This document shows, piece after piece, positions 36,011 through 47,904 of a DNA stretch of 60,000 nucleotides; within the stretch, counting starts at the first letter, position 1, and each line of letters begins with the position of its first letter. Source of the stretch: Hydractinia symbiolongicarpus (lineage: Eukaryota; Cnidaria; Hydrozoa; Anthoathecata; Hydractiniidae). Made by a program: the position numbers and the translations under genes. The stretch spans positions 9,081,501 through 9,141,500 of the forward strand of contig NC_079880.1 of NCBI RefSeq assembly GCF_029227915.1, written 5' to 3'. Under the pieces are notes generated by a model. The model saw only the letters and a list, made by a program, of their open reading frames with translations. It was not told where the DNA came from and ran no database searches.

Positions 36011-36741
36011 AAGGGCTTGCTACACTCGACAACAGACATTGATGAGCCTCACTACAGTGTGCTACATGAAAATACGCTTCATGGTACACTGTTGTTTAGA
36101 GTCTAGACTATTGTGTGCTAAAGTGGGCATATGGAGAATAGGAAGTCATTATCTCCATAAGGCTTGGGAACGTACATAGGTCTAACGCATGTTAAATACT
36201 ATATCTCCTTCATATTCAGGAAGTAATACGTGGACGACTTACCCGTACTTTGCATAGATGTGCATTCTGACTGGTGAATGGAACAATGTGAAAGATGCAC
36301 GAGCCTGGGATTTTTCACAGTAAAATTTGTTGGTAGCTGGTACTTTCCTTGCACATATAGCTAGCTTTACCTTTGCTGTAAAAATATGTAGAAATACCCT
36401 TTAATAATGATTAACCCTTAGCTAATTTAGAACTAGCTAAGATTGTTCATATGGCGAATCGATTCAGAAAGATATCCTTCAGCAGGACCAGCTGTGCAGG
36501 AGGGTAGCTTGCTAGATAGCAAGAAAGTTTGTGCATTCCATCATACTATACATGCCCCACGAAACCTCCAGTATTCTTGTATGCATGGCGAGGTGGCTGG
36601 GTAGATGTTTATGAACATGTGGGAAAAGCTGCTGCAAACTACTTTTTAGTGGCAAAGTTAGCTAACAAGTTTTAAATTTTTGCTAGCTTAGCTAGCGCTA
36701 GCTAAAAGCTAGCAAAAATATGCTATATCTATATAAAGCGT

Positions 36742-36789
36742 AGCTATATCTAGCTACCTAGGCTATAGCCTAGGTAGCTAGATATAGCT
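36742..36789. repeat. 48-bp perfect palindrome, copy 1
   Basis: A spacer-free inverted repeat with 24-base arms; arms begin AGCTATATCTAGC and the centre is AGGCTATAGCCT. Just to its left, at 36680-36720, a second AGCTAGC-rich foldback is found. The duplicate is at 40298-40345. Confidence 0.95.
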
Positions 36790-36993
36790 GTCTGTATTTA
36801 TATATTTAATATATAAAATTTTTGTGTGAAGAAATTTTTGTTGAACAAATTCTTGTGATTAGAAGGCTTCTTATGCATAATTATAAGAAAATGCAAAACA
36901 AATGTTTGCAAAAGAAAAAAATTGTGCATTTGCAATGAAATATATGCATTTTTAGTTACATGATAGAGAAATGTGTATAGTGTATACCGTACT

Positions 36994-39202
36994 TAGTCCC
37001 CCATAGTAACGTTATCACCCTCTGGGGTAATGACATTCCATACCTCTTTCGCATAGGTATAGTCCCTGTCGCTGATACCCTTCATATTCAGCTTGCTGTA
37101 GAATGCCTCCTTTGATGGCAGCTCTAACTCCTCGAATCGCTGCCATCCATCCATATATTCCTAGGGGTGCACGCCTTTTCTCAGCATTAGCCTGAAGACA
37201 TCATCTTTGTTGATAAACTTTGCCATGGACGGTACGTTTGCCTTTACCTTGCCCTGATTAAGCTGCTTCGTGGTATTTAAATTGCAATTTTTTCACCAAA
37301 ACTTTGCCATGTGTTCGGCGTCTATGCCCTGGAATTCTGGACAGGTATCCGCACAATGATGACACTTCATGCCTGCAGCGTTTGTACCAATGAGGTTACT
37401 TGCCAATGTGTCCAGCGATGATGCCATAAATCGACAACTGTCGATAAACCGTATCTCTATGGTCTTGTACTTCTCGCCATCTGAGTATCCCATACCTCCA
37501 AGGGGTACCTTGATTTTCACGTTAAAACTGATATGTTTTTCAGTATTTTCGGCGATACATCCAATGTCCTGGGTGTTGTACTTCTCGCCTAATTCTCTTA
37601 TGAAGAGATGGGCATCATACCCTGAAAGGTGTATGAAGATGACAGGGATGTGGCTGGTATCTTATACTTCAAGTTGCAGCTCTTATGCACTAAGCCTCTA
37701 TACAGACTTGTATAGTGGCAGTGGTCCCTGACCTTACGGTTATTCTAATAGTTATCAAACGGCTTTAGGCAGATGTGGCATTTCTATGCCTCGTCATGTT
37801 CTCTTTTTAGGACTTCTGTTAGAGGCTTCATGTCCTGCTGCGGGTAGGTATTATAGAGACGTTTCACTTCATCCTCTAGGTGGTTCACGAAGCGGGTGAC
37901 GCAGTCCTCACCCCTGTAAACTGTTAGGGGGTCCGGCATATGCTCATAGGCAAAGGTACTATACGTGCACCATCCAAATGGTACATGCTTGTTTTTTGGT
38001 CTTTTTTCCTCTTGCATCCTCTACCGGGACTAGCAAACTCTCGAAATCTGCATAGATGGCAAAGGGTACCTTGAATTGTTGCTGGCCATCCCTGTAGTAT
38101 AGCCATTTTTCGGCCTCTGTTGGCATTGTGATCTTGACTGCCTCGTGATCGGTGCAGTACGTATAATGCTTATCCCTCGATTCAATCGTGGGGAAGGCTT
38201 GTAAACAATTTAGACAGAAGTGCATTTTTGCCGTATTTTCTGAGGTATCACTACCCGGGACCCGTGAGAGACTTTTTACGGCTGTGTAGTGGGTCTTTTT
38301 GTTATCTGTAAGGAGGAGTAGATTCACCTGCTTCTTGCGCCCGTTGTGCACCAATCGACGCAGTGTATTGATCTTCTTCCCCTTTATATATAGGACGTTT
38401 ACCGCGATCTCCTTGTTGTTATCCTCGAATTTGGAAATGTCTTTGATGCTTGTAGGGAACTCTATACCATGCCATTTGTAGTGGTCTACATAGGGTTTCA
38501 TCTGAGATATTCGATTTGGGTTCTTCCCTATCTCCTCATGATGTAAGGATACTATTATACTCCACTTGAAACACTCCTCATCTTCATTCGACGGGTTAAC
38601 AATGGCCTTCTTGGAGGCTATCCATTTAGGTGCTTGTATATACGATGAACCCCTCGTTAGCCTCAATTTGTGAAAGTCTAAATCGAGGTGTAGGATTCGA
38701 GATATTGTAAAGCCACTTTTGGGTAGTGCTGGGTTTTCCACACCCGTTTTGATTTGAGCAAACATCCTGTGTAGCAAATCGTCCACGTCGCTACCCTGAA
38801 ATACCGAGGCCATATTACTATGGAAGACCTTCTCTGCCTCAATGTATTCATCGTTGGCCCCCTCTATATTTGACGGCTTCTTCCACATTATCCATAGTGA
38901 CAGCTGTCTATTTGTCGACCCCATATCTTCTACCTGGTCCCCAACCAAGGTTTTCACGTTTGATCGCACCATCCCTAAATACCCGTCAACGTCGGCGCCT
39001 GCCATACCAGAAATTCAGAAACTTCGGAAGGTCCTGTGGAGAGCATGCTTATGTTCCTGTGGTGTAAAATCTTGCCCCAGCTTGTTATAGAGATTTTGGA
39101 TATCTTCAAGATATGTTCCTCGGCCTCTTTTTCCACCTCGTCATGAAGTGTAGGTCTTGTGTTGGCTGCCCCATTATAGAGCCCCATAACCTTACGCTTG
39201 AA
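36994..39202 (-). pseudogene. Family-B DNA polymerase remnant, truncated second copy
   Basis: This repeats the N-terminal and exonuclease part of the polymerase at 31903-35620, but stops short of the polymerase catalytic motifs, because the duplicated block ends there. The ORFs at 37293-37520, 37784-38017 and 37959-39005 match 33711-33938, 34202-34435 and 34377-35423 with at most single-residue changes. All lesions are shared, so it is not a functional gene. Confidence 0.9.
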
Positions 39203-39590
39203 GGCTGTATACGCTCTACTACGCTCTACTACACTCTATTACAAGCTACTACAAAGAAATACGCTCTCCTACAGAAAAGTTATTTTCTACTACGCTCTAC
39301 TACACTCTACTACAGGCTACTACACTCTACTACAAGCTACTACACTCTACTACACTCTATTACAAGCTACTACACTCTACTACAGGCTACTACACTGTAC
39401 TACAGAGAAATACGCTCTACTATGCTCTACTACAGGCTACTACACTCTACTACAGGCTACTACATGCTACTACAGGCTACCACGCTCTACTACAAAGAAA
39501 TACGTTCTACTACGGCCTGCTACAGAAAATAACGTACCGCTACACATCGCTACGAAAAATTACGCTTTACTACATTGTACTACAAGGAAA
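39194..39590. repeat. CTACTACA minisatellite, copy 2
   Basis: The counterpart of 35612-36010 within the second duplication copy, with the same internal order of units. Tandem arrays normally change quickly in copy number, so the unchanged order argues for a very recent duplication or for an assembly artefact. Confidence 0.9.
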
Positions 39591-40297
39591 GAAAGGGCTT
39601 GCTACACTCGACAACAGACATTGATGAGCCTCACTACAGTGTGCTACATGAAAATACGCTTCATGGTACACTGTTGTTTAGAGTCTAGACTATTGTGTGC
39701 TAAAGTGGGCATATGGAGAATAGGAAGTCATTATCTCCATAAGCATGTTAAATACTATATCTCCTTCATATTCAGGAAGTAATACGTGGACGACTTACCC
39801 GTACTTTGCATAGATGTGCATTCTGACTGGTGAATGGAACAATGTGAAAGATGCACGAGCCTGGGATTTTTCACAGTAAAATTTGTTGGTAGCTGGTACT
39901 TTCCTTGCACATATAGCTAGCTTTACCTTTGCTGTAAAAATATGTAGAAATACCCTTTAATAATGATTAACCCTTAGCTAATTTAGAACTAGCTAAGATT
40001 GTTCATATGGCGAATCGATTCAGAAAGATATCCTTCAGCAGGACCAGCTGTGCAGGAGGGTAGCTTGCTAGATAGCAAGAAAGTTTGTGCATTCCATCAT
40101 ACTATACATGCCCCACGAAACCTCCAGTATTCTTGTATGCATGGCGAGGTGGCTGGGTAGATGTTTATGAACATGTGGGAAAAGCTGCTGCAAACTACTT
40201 TTTAGTGGCAAAGTTAGCTAACAAGTTTTAAATTTTTGCTAGCTTAGCTAGCGCTAGCTAAAAGCTAGCAAAAATATGCTATATCTATATAAAGCGT

Positions 40298-40345
40298 AGC
40301 TATATCTAGCTACCTAGGCTATAGCCTAGGTAGCTAGATATAGCT
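40298..40345. repeat. 48-bp perfect palindrome, copy 2
   Basis: Identical to 36742-36789, at an offset of 3556 bp. Confidence 0.95.
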
Positions 40346-40551
40346 GTCTGTATTTATATATTTAATATATAAAATTTTTGTGTGAAGAAATTTTTGTTGA
40401 ACAAATTCTTGTGATTAGAAGGCTTCTTATGCATAATTATAAGAAAATGCAAAACAAATGTTTGCAAAAGAAAAAAATTGTGCATTTGCAATGAAATATA
40501 TGCATTTTTAGTTACATGATAGAGAAATGTGTATAGTGTATACCGTACTTA

Positions 40552-41097
40552 TAACGTGTTAATTGAAAAAAATTGCTGTAGCAACAGTCTAGCAGCTTTG
40601 CTCGCTACATAACTTTACTATTTTGACTATAAGCCATCCCTTAAAACAATTTTGCAAAAATGCTGGTAAACAACCCAGGTGTTCCCAAGGGTCAAGCAAA
40701 AACGGAATCACCTAAAACATCCTAGTTGCATGATGTGTTTTTTCCAATGTGAGATCCACTGGAATTATATGTAAAGCCTATTTTATGATTACAATGGCTG
40801 CAATACTTCGCCACTTGTGGCAGATGTAGCTAGTGGCTGCTTCAGACATCTACAAGTTCCTTTTTCTGTTGCTCAAAAACGAACACAACATTAGGAAAGC
40901 TTGGTGAAGCGAATTAACAAAGAGGGTCTGTGGAGAAAAGAACATATGGCAATTAATTTTTTTCTTAAAAATATTCTCCAGCCTGTCTAGTTTTACAGTA
41001 TTATTTAGAGCTAAATTTTCTCATCAGCGACCTACCCAGCGATGTTTAAGCTGTCTGTTCTGTAGAACGCACAAGTTTCAGTACCAATGAAATTGGT
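40552..41097. other. Unique intergenic sequence
   Basis: No gene, repeat or motif could be supported in this stretch between the duplication and the TAA microsatellite. Confidence 0.4.

Positions 41098-41182
<85 letters not shown>
41098..41182. repeat. TAA microsatellite
   Basis: About 28 perfect tandem copies of TAA. It is likely to be length-variable between individuals. Confidence 0.98.
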
Positions 41183-41340
41183 TGTGGAAGATTTTTTCCA
41201 CTGGGGGCCACTAAATAATATGGTAGATCCTAGACATAAGGCTCAGGATATCATGTCATAGCCATCAGGTGTTGCCAGTGAAAGGAGAAAGTTAGCAAGA
41301 AAATTAAATTCACCTCATTAGATGTTTACGTAACAGATGG

Positions 41341-41700
41341 TCATCATCATCATCATCATTCTCGGCTTAACATCCGTTTTCCATACTAGCATGGGTTGGA
41401 CGGTGTATATTAATGACCCTCTTTCAATCTGATCTAGACTGTGTTAGATCTAAACTCAACTTCCTTTGTATCAAGTCTGTCCTTATAACCTCCTGCCAAG
41501 TCTTTCTCGGTCTGCTTCTATGCTTTGCCCCAGGAACTATCAAGTCTCTACACTTTCTTACCCAATTATTCCCCTCCATTCTTTCCAAGTGCCCCAGCCA
41601 ATTCAATCCTCTTATCTGGAAAACATTTTTAATTCTAAGGATACTTAGCCAGCTCATCTGAACTCTTTCTGTCTCTCAGACTGGCGTTACACACCCACCT
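41341..41700 (-). mobile_element. 3' end of a non-LTR retrotransposon (LINE), broken
   Basis: The minus strand encodes the C-terminal tail found after the reverse transcriptase of a widespread invertebrate LINE family: LNWLGHLERMEGNNWVRKC, then SRPRKTWQEVIRTDL and LDLTQSRSD before a TGA at 41424 that interrupts the usual end of the ORF. After it comes the family's conserved 3' UTR with CCAACCCATGC and a tail of ATG repeats (CAT repeats on the plus strand at 41341-41360). Only the last 120 or so codons remain, typical of 5' truncation. LINE class is clear; the exact clade is not. Confidence 0.85.
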
Positions 41701-42499
41701 AACCATTCTCATATCATATGGTTATATATTAAATTTACTCCATTATTCCTGCTGTGGGATTGGTAGTTTACTAGAGAATATTAGAGAGACAAGATTATTT
41801 TTTAAAGTATAAAAAATCAAACTACGTGTGTGTGTTCTGTAGCTATATTATTAAGGCCGCAACTGTAAATATGTTTGGTTCAGGTCATTTTTACCTGTAA
41901 ATTTAGGGCCAGGCAGACAGAGGCAGTATGAAATATTGTCCTGATTTTGTTTAAAATTAAACAAAAAAATACCAACAATAATCCTCTATATAATTTAACA
42001 AGAAACTGCAAAGGATGAATAATGCACTATGGAGAAAAAGTTACTTGTGTCTTTGTATAAAAAAACAAGAAATAAAATCTAAACAATCTCGTTCCCAGTG
42101 CTTGTGCCACTTGTTTCTGCACACTTGTATTCTAGAAGTCATTGTTGGATCGAATTCAGCTAAAGACTTTGCTGAATTGTTTAAAGCTAGTGTGGTGGTG
42201 CAAAAGTGCTGGTTTGAGTTGGTTCATTCTTAAAACAAAAACAAATCATTTATGAAATAGGAACAGTTAGCAAAAAAAATTCACTTTTATATTGCTTACA
42301 AAGGAGCTAGTAATTGTTTAAAGATTTCTGCCCCACCACTCCTAAAATATTCAACTTTTTTATTTAAAAGTTGAGGCAGGCGGGTGACCTAACCAAACAT
42401 ATTTGCGATTGCGACCTAAGGGTACTGCAGAAAAAGTGTTGGATAGAAACTATATAGACTTGACTTTTGGTTTTATATATTTATAGAAAGTAAACTGTC

Positions 42500-43450
42500 A
42501 TGGAGACAGCAAAGATAATCACAACACAGACTAGTATTTCAATTGTGACAACAAATAATAAACAGAGATTTTTCTTTATCTTTGCCGCTGCATTGTGTAT
42601 TATAATTATCATAACTTACTGCAAACTTAAAACCAATATATTTCCGAAAAAAATATTTAGCAGTATTCATGTTGAAGAGAAACAGGCAAGGTCAAAAATG
42701 AAATTGCATGTTCTGTCATATTGTATTTTTGGAACTAAAAAGAAATGGGCAAAAAGAATTGGCATTGTGGCATCTGAAGTTAAAAAAAGTGAACTTTATT
42801 TTAATTGGACGATTAGAGTTTACCATGATGGCAGCTTAAAGAAAAGGTTTTTGAAGAAATACACAAACGATTATAAAAACATTGATTTTTATGATGTTAG
42901 AAATCTACCACTTTTAGGTGATGTGTCATCGTATAATGCAATGGTTTGGAGATTTTTACCATTAGACGATAACACAGTTGATGTTATGTGCTCTCGGGAC
43001 TTAGATTCGCCTATTTTAAAAAGGGAAGAATCTGCTGTAAAAGAATGGCTGAATTCTGGTAAACTTATGCATGTAATGCGTGACCATAAGAAACACAGTG
43101 CTGTTATTTTAGGTGGCTTATGGTGCTATAGAAATAGTAAAAACCGTGTGCTGGCTTCAAGAATAACTCGACTGATATTAGACAATGCAGACCGTAGAAC
43201 GCCCATGCAAGAAGTAGAAATGGGAAACGATCAAATCATATTAAAAAAATTTATGTGGCCATTTGTAAGGAACGATACTCTTCAGCATGATTCGTATTTG
43301 TGTAAAAGATACAAGGGTACCACACCCTATCCCTCTAAACGAGAAGACAACAGAAGTTTTATTGGCTGCAAAAGAGTTTGCAATTACGAAATAGAGCAGT
43401 GTCCAAAGGCTTGCCGACCATCTCAACATAAAGATTGGTTATACTGCTAA
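42500..43450 (+). CDS. Type II membrane protein, glycosyltransferase-like, single coding exon
   Basis: The protein has 316 residues. A short cytoplasmic N-terminus is followed by a hydrophobic segment at about 23-41 and then a lumenal domain, the layout of Golgi glycosyltransferases. MVWRFLPLDD (148-157) leads into VMCSRDLDSPI (162-172), an acidic DxD-like motif with the sequence context of a GT-A nucleotide-sugar and metal site. After it come LMHVMRDH and AVILGGLWCYR. The C-terminus is Cys-rich (C290, C294, C301, C305, C316). N-glycosylation sequons are at N102, N258 and N284. It resembles an uncharacterised animal family. The reaction is not known, and the glycosyltransferase reading is inference. 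A TTTATAG acceptor 15 bp upstream of the ATG suggests an intron in the 5' UTR. The frame is intact and well separated from neighbours. Confidence 0.85.
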   Translation: METAKIITTQTSISIVTTNNKQRFFFIFAAALCIIIIITYCKLKTNIFPKKIFSSIHVEEKQARSKMKLHVLSYCIFGTKKKWAKRIGIVASEVKKSELYFNWTIRVYHDGSLKKRFLKKYTNDYKNIDFYDVRNLPLLGDVSSYNAMVWRFLPLDDNTVDVMCSRDLDSPILKREESAVKEWLNSGKLMHVMRDHKKHSAVILGGLWCYRNSKNRVLASRITRLILDNADRRTPMQEVEMGNDQIILKKFMWPFVRNDTLQHDSYLCKRYKGTTPYPSKREDNRSFIGCKRVCNYEIEQCPKACRPSQHKDWLYC

Positions 43451-45020
43451 AGCATGCATATATTCTTTTTATATTCTATTTATATTCACCTGTATGGTGA
43501 TCGATTTTGGTGCATTTTAATTTAAATCTTGCATACTGTGTTAAAGGTTTGGTCAAATAATAGATATGATCACACAAATTATTCTTTTTTCTATTTTCTA
43601 TATCGATATATTTTTCTTACAATGCAAATCTTTTGTGGAATTCATTTTATGTATTTTTCAACTGAGATTTTTCAATCTATATATTTATAAAATGTTGACA
43701 CCTTACAAACTTTAGTCTCCTAAAGATCTTAAAAGCCTTTGTAGTTCAAGAATGTTAACAGCGTTTTACTTGTACTTATTTTCTAATTTGTTTAAAGAGA
43801 CTGGAATTCAAGCAACAACAATTTTACCACCTACAGCGCAAATATTTACAAATAGTGTAGTGTATGGTCACTAAGATTTAAGCATGCCTTTAACGGTATA
43901 TGTATCTTTGAGTCAATTTTTGCAAAAAAATGCGCAGAATTCCACAGAAATTATTTTTCACAGATTTTCTTAATGTTCTTAAAATCTTTATAGTTGTGTT
44001 TAAAGACTTGTATATATTTGTAAAATATTTGTCATTTTTAAATAATTTTGGAAATCTAAAACGTTATATTGTTAGGAAAAAAGAATGCACATTTTTGTAA
44101 AAAAACACTTCTAAAAATTTATATAGCTTAATTACATTATTCTTGAAATGATTTGAGATTACAGTGGTCTCTCTAATTCACGGACGCTCCAATACACCAG
44201 TGAAAGTATTGAAGATATTATTTCGGTTTGTCTGTTCAGTATTCATATTACTGTGGAAAGTTTATCATTTCTTGAACTATAGTCTATGCATACAAAGAAA
44301 GTACCCAAGGAGTAAACTCATTTCCCGAACGATTTTTAAAATTATTTTTTCACCAGTCGTAAAAGATTTCTAAAAAGCAGACAAAAAATTAGCGGACAAA
44401 TATCTAAAAATACACGGGTATTTTTTATTTTTTTTATTTCTAATTAGCAGACTCTGCAGAAACTGATGCAACTGCTATTTGAACTGTTTTTTTGTAGAAA
44501 AATAACGAACAAAAGGATTACTAGATTATTATTTCCGTTGCTTCCTTAAACATGTTCTTAGCTTATATTTACCAACGAGTATGGCTTTACTGGGACAATA
44601 TAAGACAATTATAAACCAGTATTTCAATTTAATATCCTTTACGATTCAACCTAATGTTGATATTACTGATGACAGGGTTCCCACGCCCCCTCTTAACTCC
44701 TTAAATCTCCTCAAATTCAAAAGCTCTCCTCAAATGTCCTCAATTTTTTATGTAATTAAGATTTTCTTCTCACATCTAAAAAACATTTTGACATTTTGTT
44801 ATTTTTTATATATGCTATTTTTTATATTATTTATTTTGAATTACCAAAACTTGTGGTTGCTGTGGCCTGTTAACATTACTTATTTTTGTTGTGTTTGTGT
44901 TTGAACAAAGTTTCTTAGTTATCTTTTATTGAGATGCCAGTCTTTCTCCTCAAATATCCTCAATTTTGTTAACAAAAACTCCTCAAAATTACAAAATCTC
45001 TAATTTTGTTTTAAAAGAGA
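43451..45020. other. Intergenic and 3' flank of the glycosyltransferase-like gene
   Basis: Very AT-rich. The first few hundred bases probably contain the 3' UTR. The ORFs at 44164-44373 and 44581-44904 show no domain or composition of real protein. Two 'CTCCTCAAAT.TCCTCAATTTT' blocks (near 44732 and 44947) form a small direct repeat. Confidence 0.4.
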
Positions 45021-45023
45021 GAG

Positions 45024-45300
45024 TGGAAACTCTGTGATGGCCTTATGACAGAGCGATCGCTTCCAGTGCGAAAGGTCGTGGGTTCGATCCCCGACTGAGT
45101 CATACCAGAGACTGAAAGTGTTAATAGTTCCATTTTGCTTAAAATGTCCAGCATAATAATAGGCTTGATATCTTAGGTGGTTGTCTAGTTAGGCTGTTGT
45201 GCCTTCACAAGCCTGCTCTAGCTCAAATGGAGGCAGAAACTGAAAACAGGCTATCCTGGGTAAAAAATAATAAGCATCTCTTTCTTTTCCGAAACAATTA
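45024..45300 (+). mobile_element. tRNA-derived SINE
   Basis: The head (45030-45105) looks like a tRNA gene: an A-box-like TGGCCTTATGACAG at 45038 and a perfect B box GGTTCGATCC at 45081-45090, at tRNA-type spacing. No cloverleaf acceptor stem closes well, so it is not a working tRNA. A tRNA-unrelated body follows with CACAAGCCTGCTCTAGCTC, ending about 45300. This is the classic SINE plan of an internal RNA polymerase III promoter plus a body. The 3' limit is approximate. Confidence 0.65.
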
Positions 45301-47904
45301 CACCACAATGCCGCAACTCCAAAACAGTAAAACAAAAAACAAAACAGAAATATACACGACTTATCGAAAATAGAGGCCTGAAAATGTCAACTTTCATAGG
45401 GCGGACACATCTAATTAGTGGATAGATTTTTTTTGCATCAATGCTGTCGGCTCATTAGGGAGACTATTGTACAGGAAAGGAATGTAGCCAAGGTGTAAAT
45501 CTGGGTTTCCGGAAAAAGATAATAAACATCTAAGAACAACTTAAATAAATAATTATACTTCGGTTAAAGTTTGACACCTGTTATAGTTCTCGCGAATTTC
45601 ATGTTTGCTAAGATAAATAGACGCGAAAATGAATTCCTGAAAATTGATAGACGCAATAACTTTACTTAAAATTTAATGAACAAACCACATAGAACAACTG
45701 GAAACAAATATCAATATCAATTTCAATAGAATTTTACAAAACATGCAGATTTTACTTTCTTGCATCAAGCGAGATTTTATTTACGAAATTGTTTAGTGTT
45801 CACAGGGTATTAAAGCGTAATGATTTATTTCCACATAACGTAAGGGGCGAAGCACTGGAATGTAACTAGAATTTAGGGAATAAAATTACCAAACGATATA
45901 ATGCATCTGTCCCCGGCAAATCGTGATAATTCCATATGAACACCTTCTTTCAGGAAATCCTAAACTCATGTTATATAACAAATGGGTAAGTTGTTCGATG
46001 TTGCGATCTTTAAATTTTCGCCCTTTTTCGAATTATACTGTCAGTATGGTTGCACATTTGCTTCAAAGTGGAAAGGTGATGTGTGTTGTCCGAGAGACCA
46101 CATAATTTTTGGGGTAAGGTTATCGGCGAGAAAAAAGCTATGATGCCAACCTCGTCCCATAAGGGTTCTTGCCTTTTTCACATCAAGGCCAGCCGGCGCC
46201 GTCAAGTAATTTGACATCAGGCAACAAGCTCTGGGGACAAAGATGGAAAAAATGGCCATGTTTCAACTTCAGATTGTTTTTAAAGATTTTAGGTTGGGGC
46301 AAATCGTTATTTTCAATCCTAACCTAACCTTTTGGTGACATAACCGACCAGTTTCAAGTTTTACACAAAAAAGTATTTTAGTTAATTTTATTATGAATTA
46401 TATGTTGATGACTTATGCTTGATTAGGCCACGGAGCCACTTATACCTCAGTTTTCAGGGTATATGTATTTAAAAGGCTTTTGAAGAATGTAAACAGACGT
46501 AAGTGTGCCGAAAGAAGATATGTGCATATTCAGTAAACTTTGCATCTCGCATAGCTTTGAAGGACACTGCTTTCAATAGAAATTTGAATAGAAATTGAAT
46601 GGCCGATTCGTGAGTTGTATCTCCTTTCTTACAAAGATCCGAAAATGAACCCAAGGCATAGCCATAGCGCTTTTATCAGCATTTTTTTGAAATCAGAAAT
46701 CGAAGCCGGGAGTACTCTGGACCTGCACGGTTTTTCACCTTTTGGCTTTAAATCACACAATAAGATAAACAATGACGTTTCAGTTGTTTTTATTGTTGTT
46801 AAAACTGTCAAATAAATTACCGAAGTAAAATGGCGAAGTTCTTTGAGGAGACATAAGTAAATATCATGGCTATCAATCGTTTAGCTTGGTTATCGTATGC
46901 AACGAGCTCGATAAATACTTGATTTTGGGCAATATTTTGGCGCACAGACCGGGTTAGGTTATTATTGTATTACGGATTCGCGCGTCCTTTATATATCACA
47001 TTTCGTGTTTCGGTAACACGACACGACATTTTTCTCGCGCGCAAACATATAAAATAGAGAGAGTTCATTTATACTAGTGGCAAATACGGGTTTTAGGCCT
47101 TCTGATTGGCTTAGCGTTCTTGACGATTGGTCGTTATGCACAGGTATAGGTTGTCGTCAAGAAAAATGGTAGCATATAATGTAAACAAGCACGAAATAAC
47201 AAATATCAAGAAGCATTAAAAATGAATTTATATCAAATCCCTCACATGAATAAAAAAAACAGCAATTTCAATTTATGCTACCAAATTTAACGTCAATATT
47301 GTCTAAAAATATATTTAACATAACTGTAGTAAACTACCTAAAGACTCACCACATGATTAAAAAAAATAAACGTGAATAAAAAACAAAAAACCCTCGGTTA
47401 CCCATAGCTGTTATTTCTGAAACCTAAGCTGAAACGTTTGTTTCGTATTATTTACTAAGAAGAAAAGCCCATACTTTAGCATGCAGCAAACGCTGAACTT
47501 TTGGCGTTTGGCGTGTTAAAAGCGTACTAAAATTTCTCCATTTTCATTAACACAACGTACAAAGTTGGCATCGATAATAACGCAAATAATCATCATGTCG
47601 TCACAATTAATATACAATTATTTATACACAAGAGTTCTTAGTGAATATTGACTATTCTTATATCAATTACTCATTAAATTCAATTTTTTATAAAAAAATC
47701 TCTTGAAGCAGGACAGTTCCCAAGCAATCGGTAGCTTAAAAAAAGTTTAGTTTCCATGTTTTTTTAAATTTCGAGCATAACCATCTGATAGGTATCATTA
47801 TTCCTACTCGCCATAAGTAATAAAACTTTCAATTTCCAGTGAAACTAAATTTTTAACTTGAACGTCCGCCATATTATTTCACCAATTTTCTACCAGCAAG
47901 AATT
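45301..47904. other. Intergenic stretch
   Basis: No gene is supported. A dispersed repeat is at 46140-46255. The pair of overlapping 60-66-codon ORFs near 46615-46815 lies on opposite strands with no sign of coding. AT-rich unique DNA otherwise. Confidence 0.4.
46140..46255. repeat. Dispersed repeat family C, copy 2
   Basis: Shares with 27630-27735 a CGTCAAGTA block followed by a 'ggcaacaa' block and 'GGGGA'. Its head, CCAACCTCGTCCC, resembles the start of short interspersed elements common in cnidarians. Boundaries are uncertain. Confidence 0.45.

Larger units (their letters stand above)
33412..36993. repeat. 3.58-kb tandem duplication, copy 1
   Basis: This 3582-bp block holds the N-terminal two-thirds of the polymerase remnant, the CTACTACA minisatellite and about 1 kb of AGCTAG-rich DNA. 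It is followed at once by a near-identical second copy. At both ends the breakpoints share only a TA or TTA. The copies differ by a few substitutions and one 26-bp indel (present at about 36161-36186, absent from copy 2). Confidence 0.95.
36994..40551. repeat. 3.58-kb tandem duplication, copy 2
   Basis: Second copy of 33412-36993, 26 bp shorter. It keeps every in-frame stop and frameshift of copy 1, which proves that the polymerase was broken before duplication (or that both are alleles of one locus placed side by side by the assembler). Unique sequence resumes at TAACGTG. Confidence 0.95.

Noticed and set aside
35531-36179. Long plus-strand ORFs with repeated YYTLLQATT-like text (also 39113-39782)
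   Set aside because: They arise from the CTACTACA minisatellite, which is open in more than one frame because of its unit; no real protein features.
45030-45105. A working tRNA gene
   Set aside because: A and B boxes are present but the acceptor and anticodon stems do not pair, so a SINE head is the better call.
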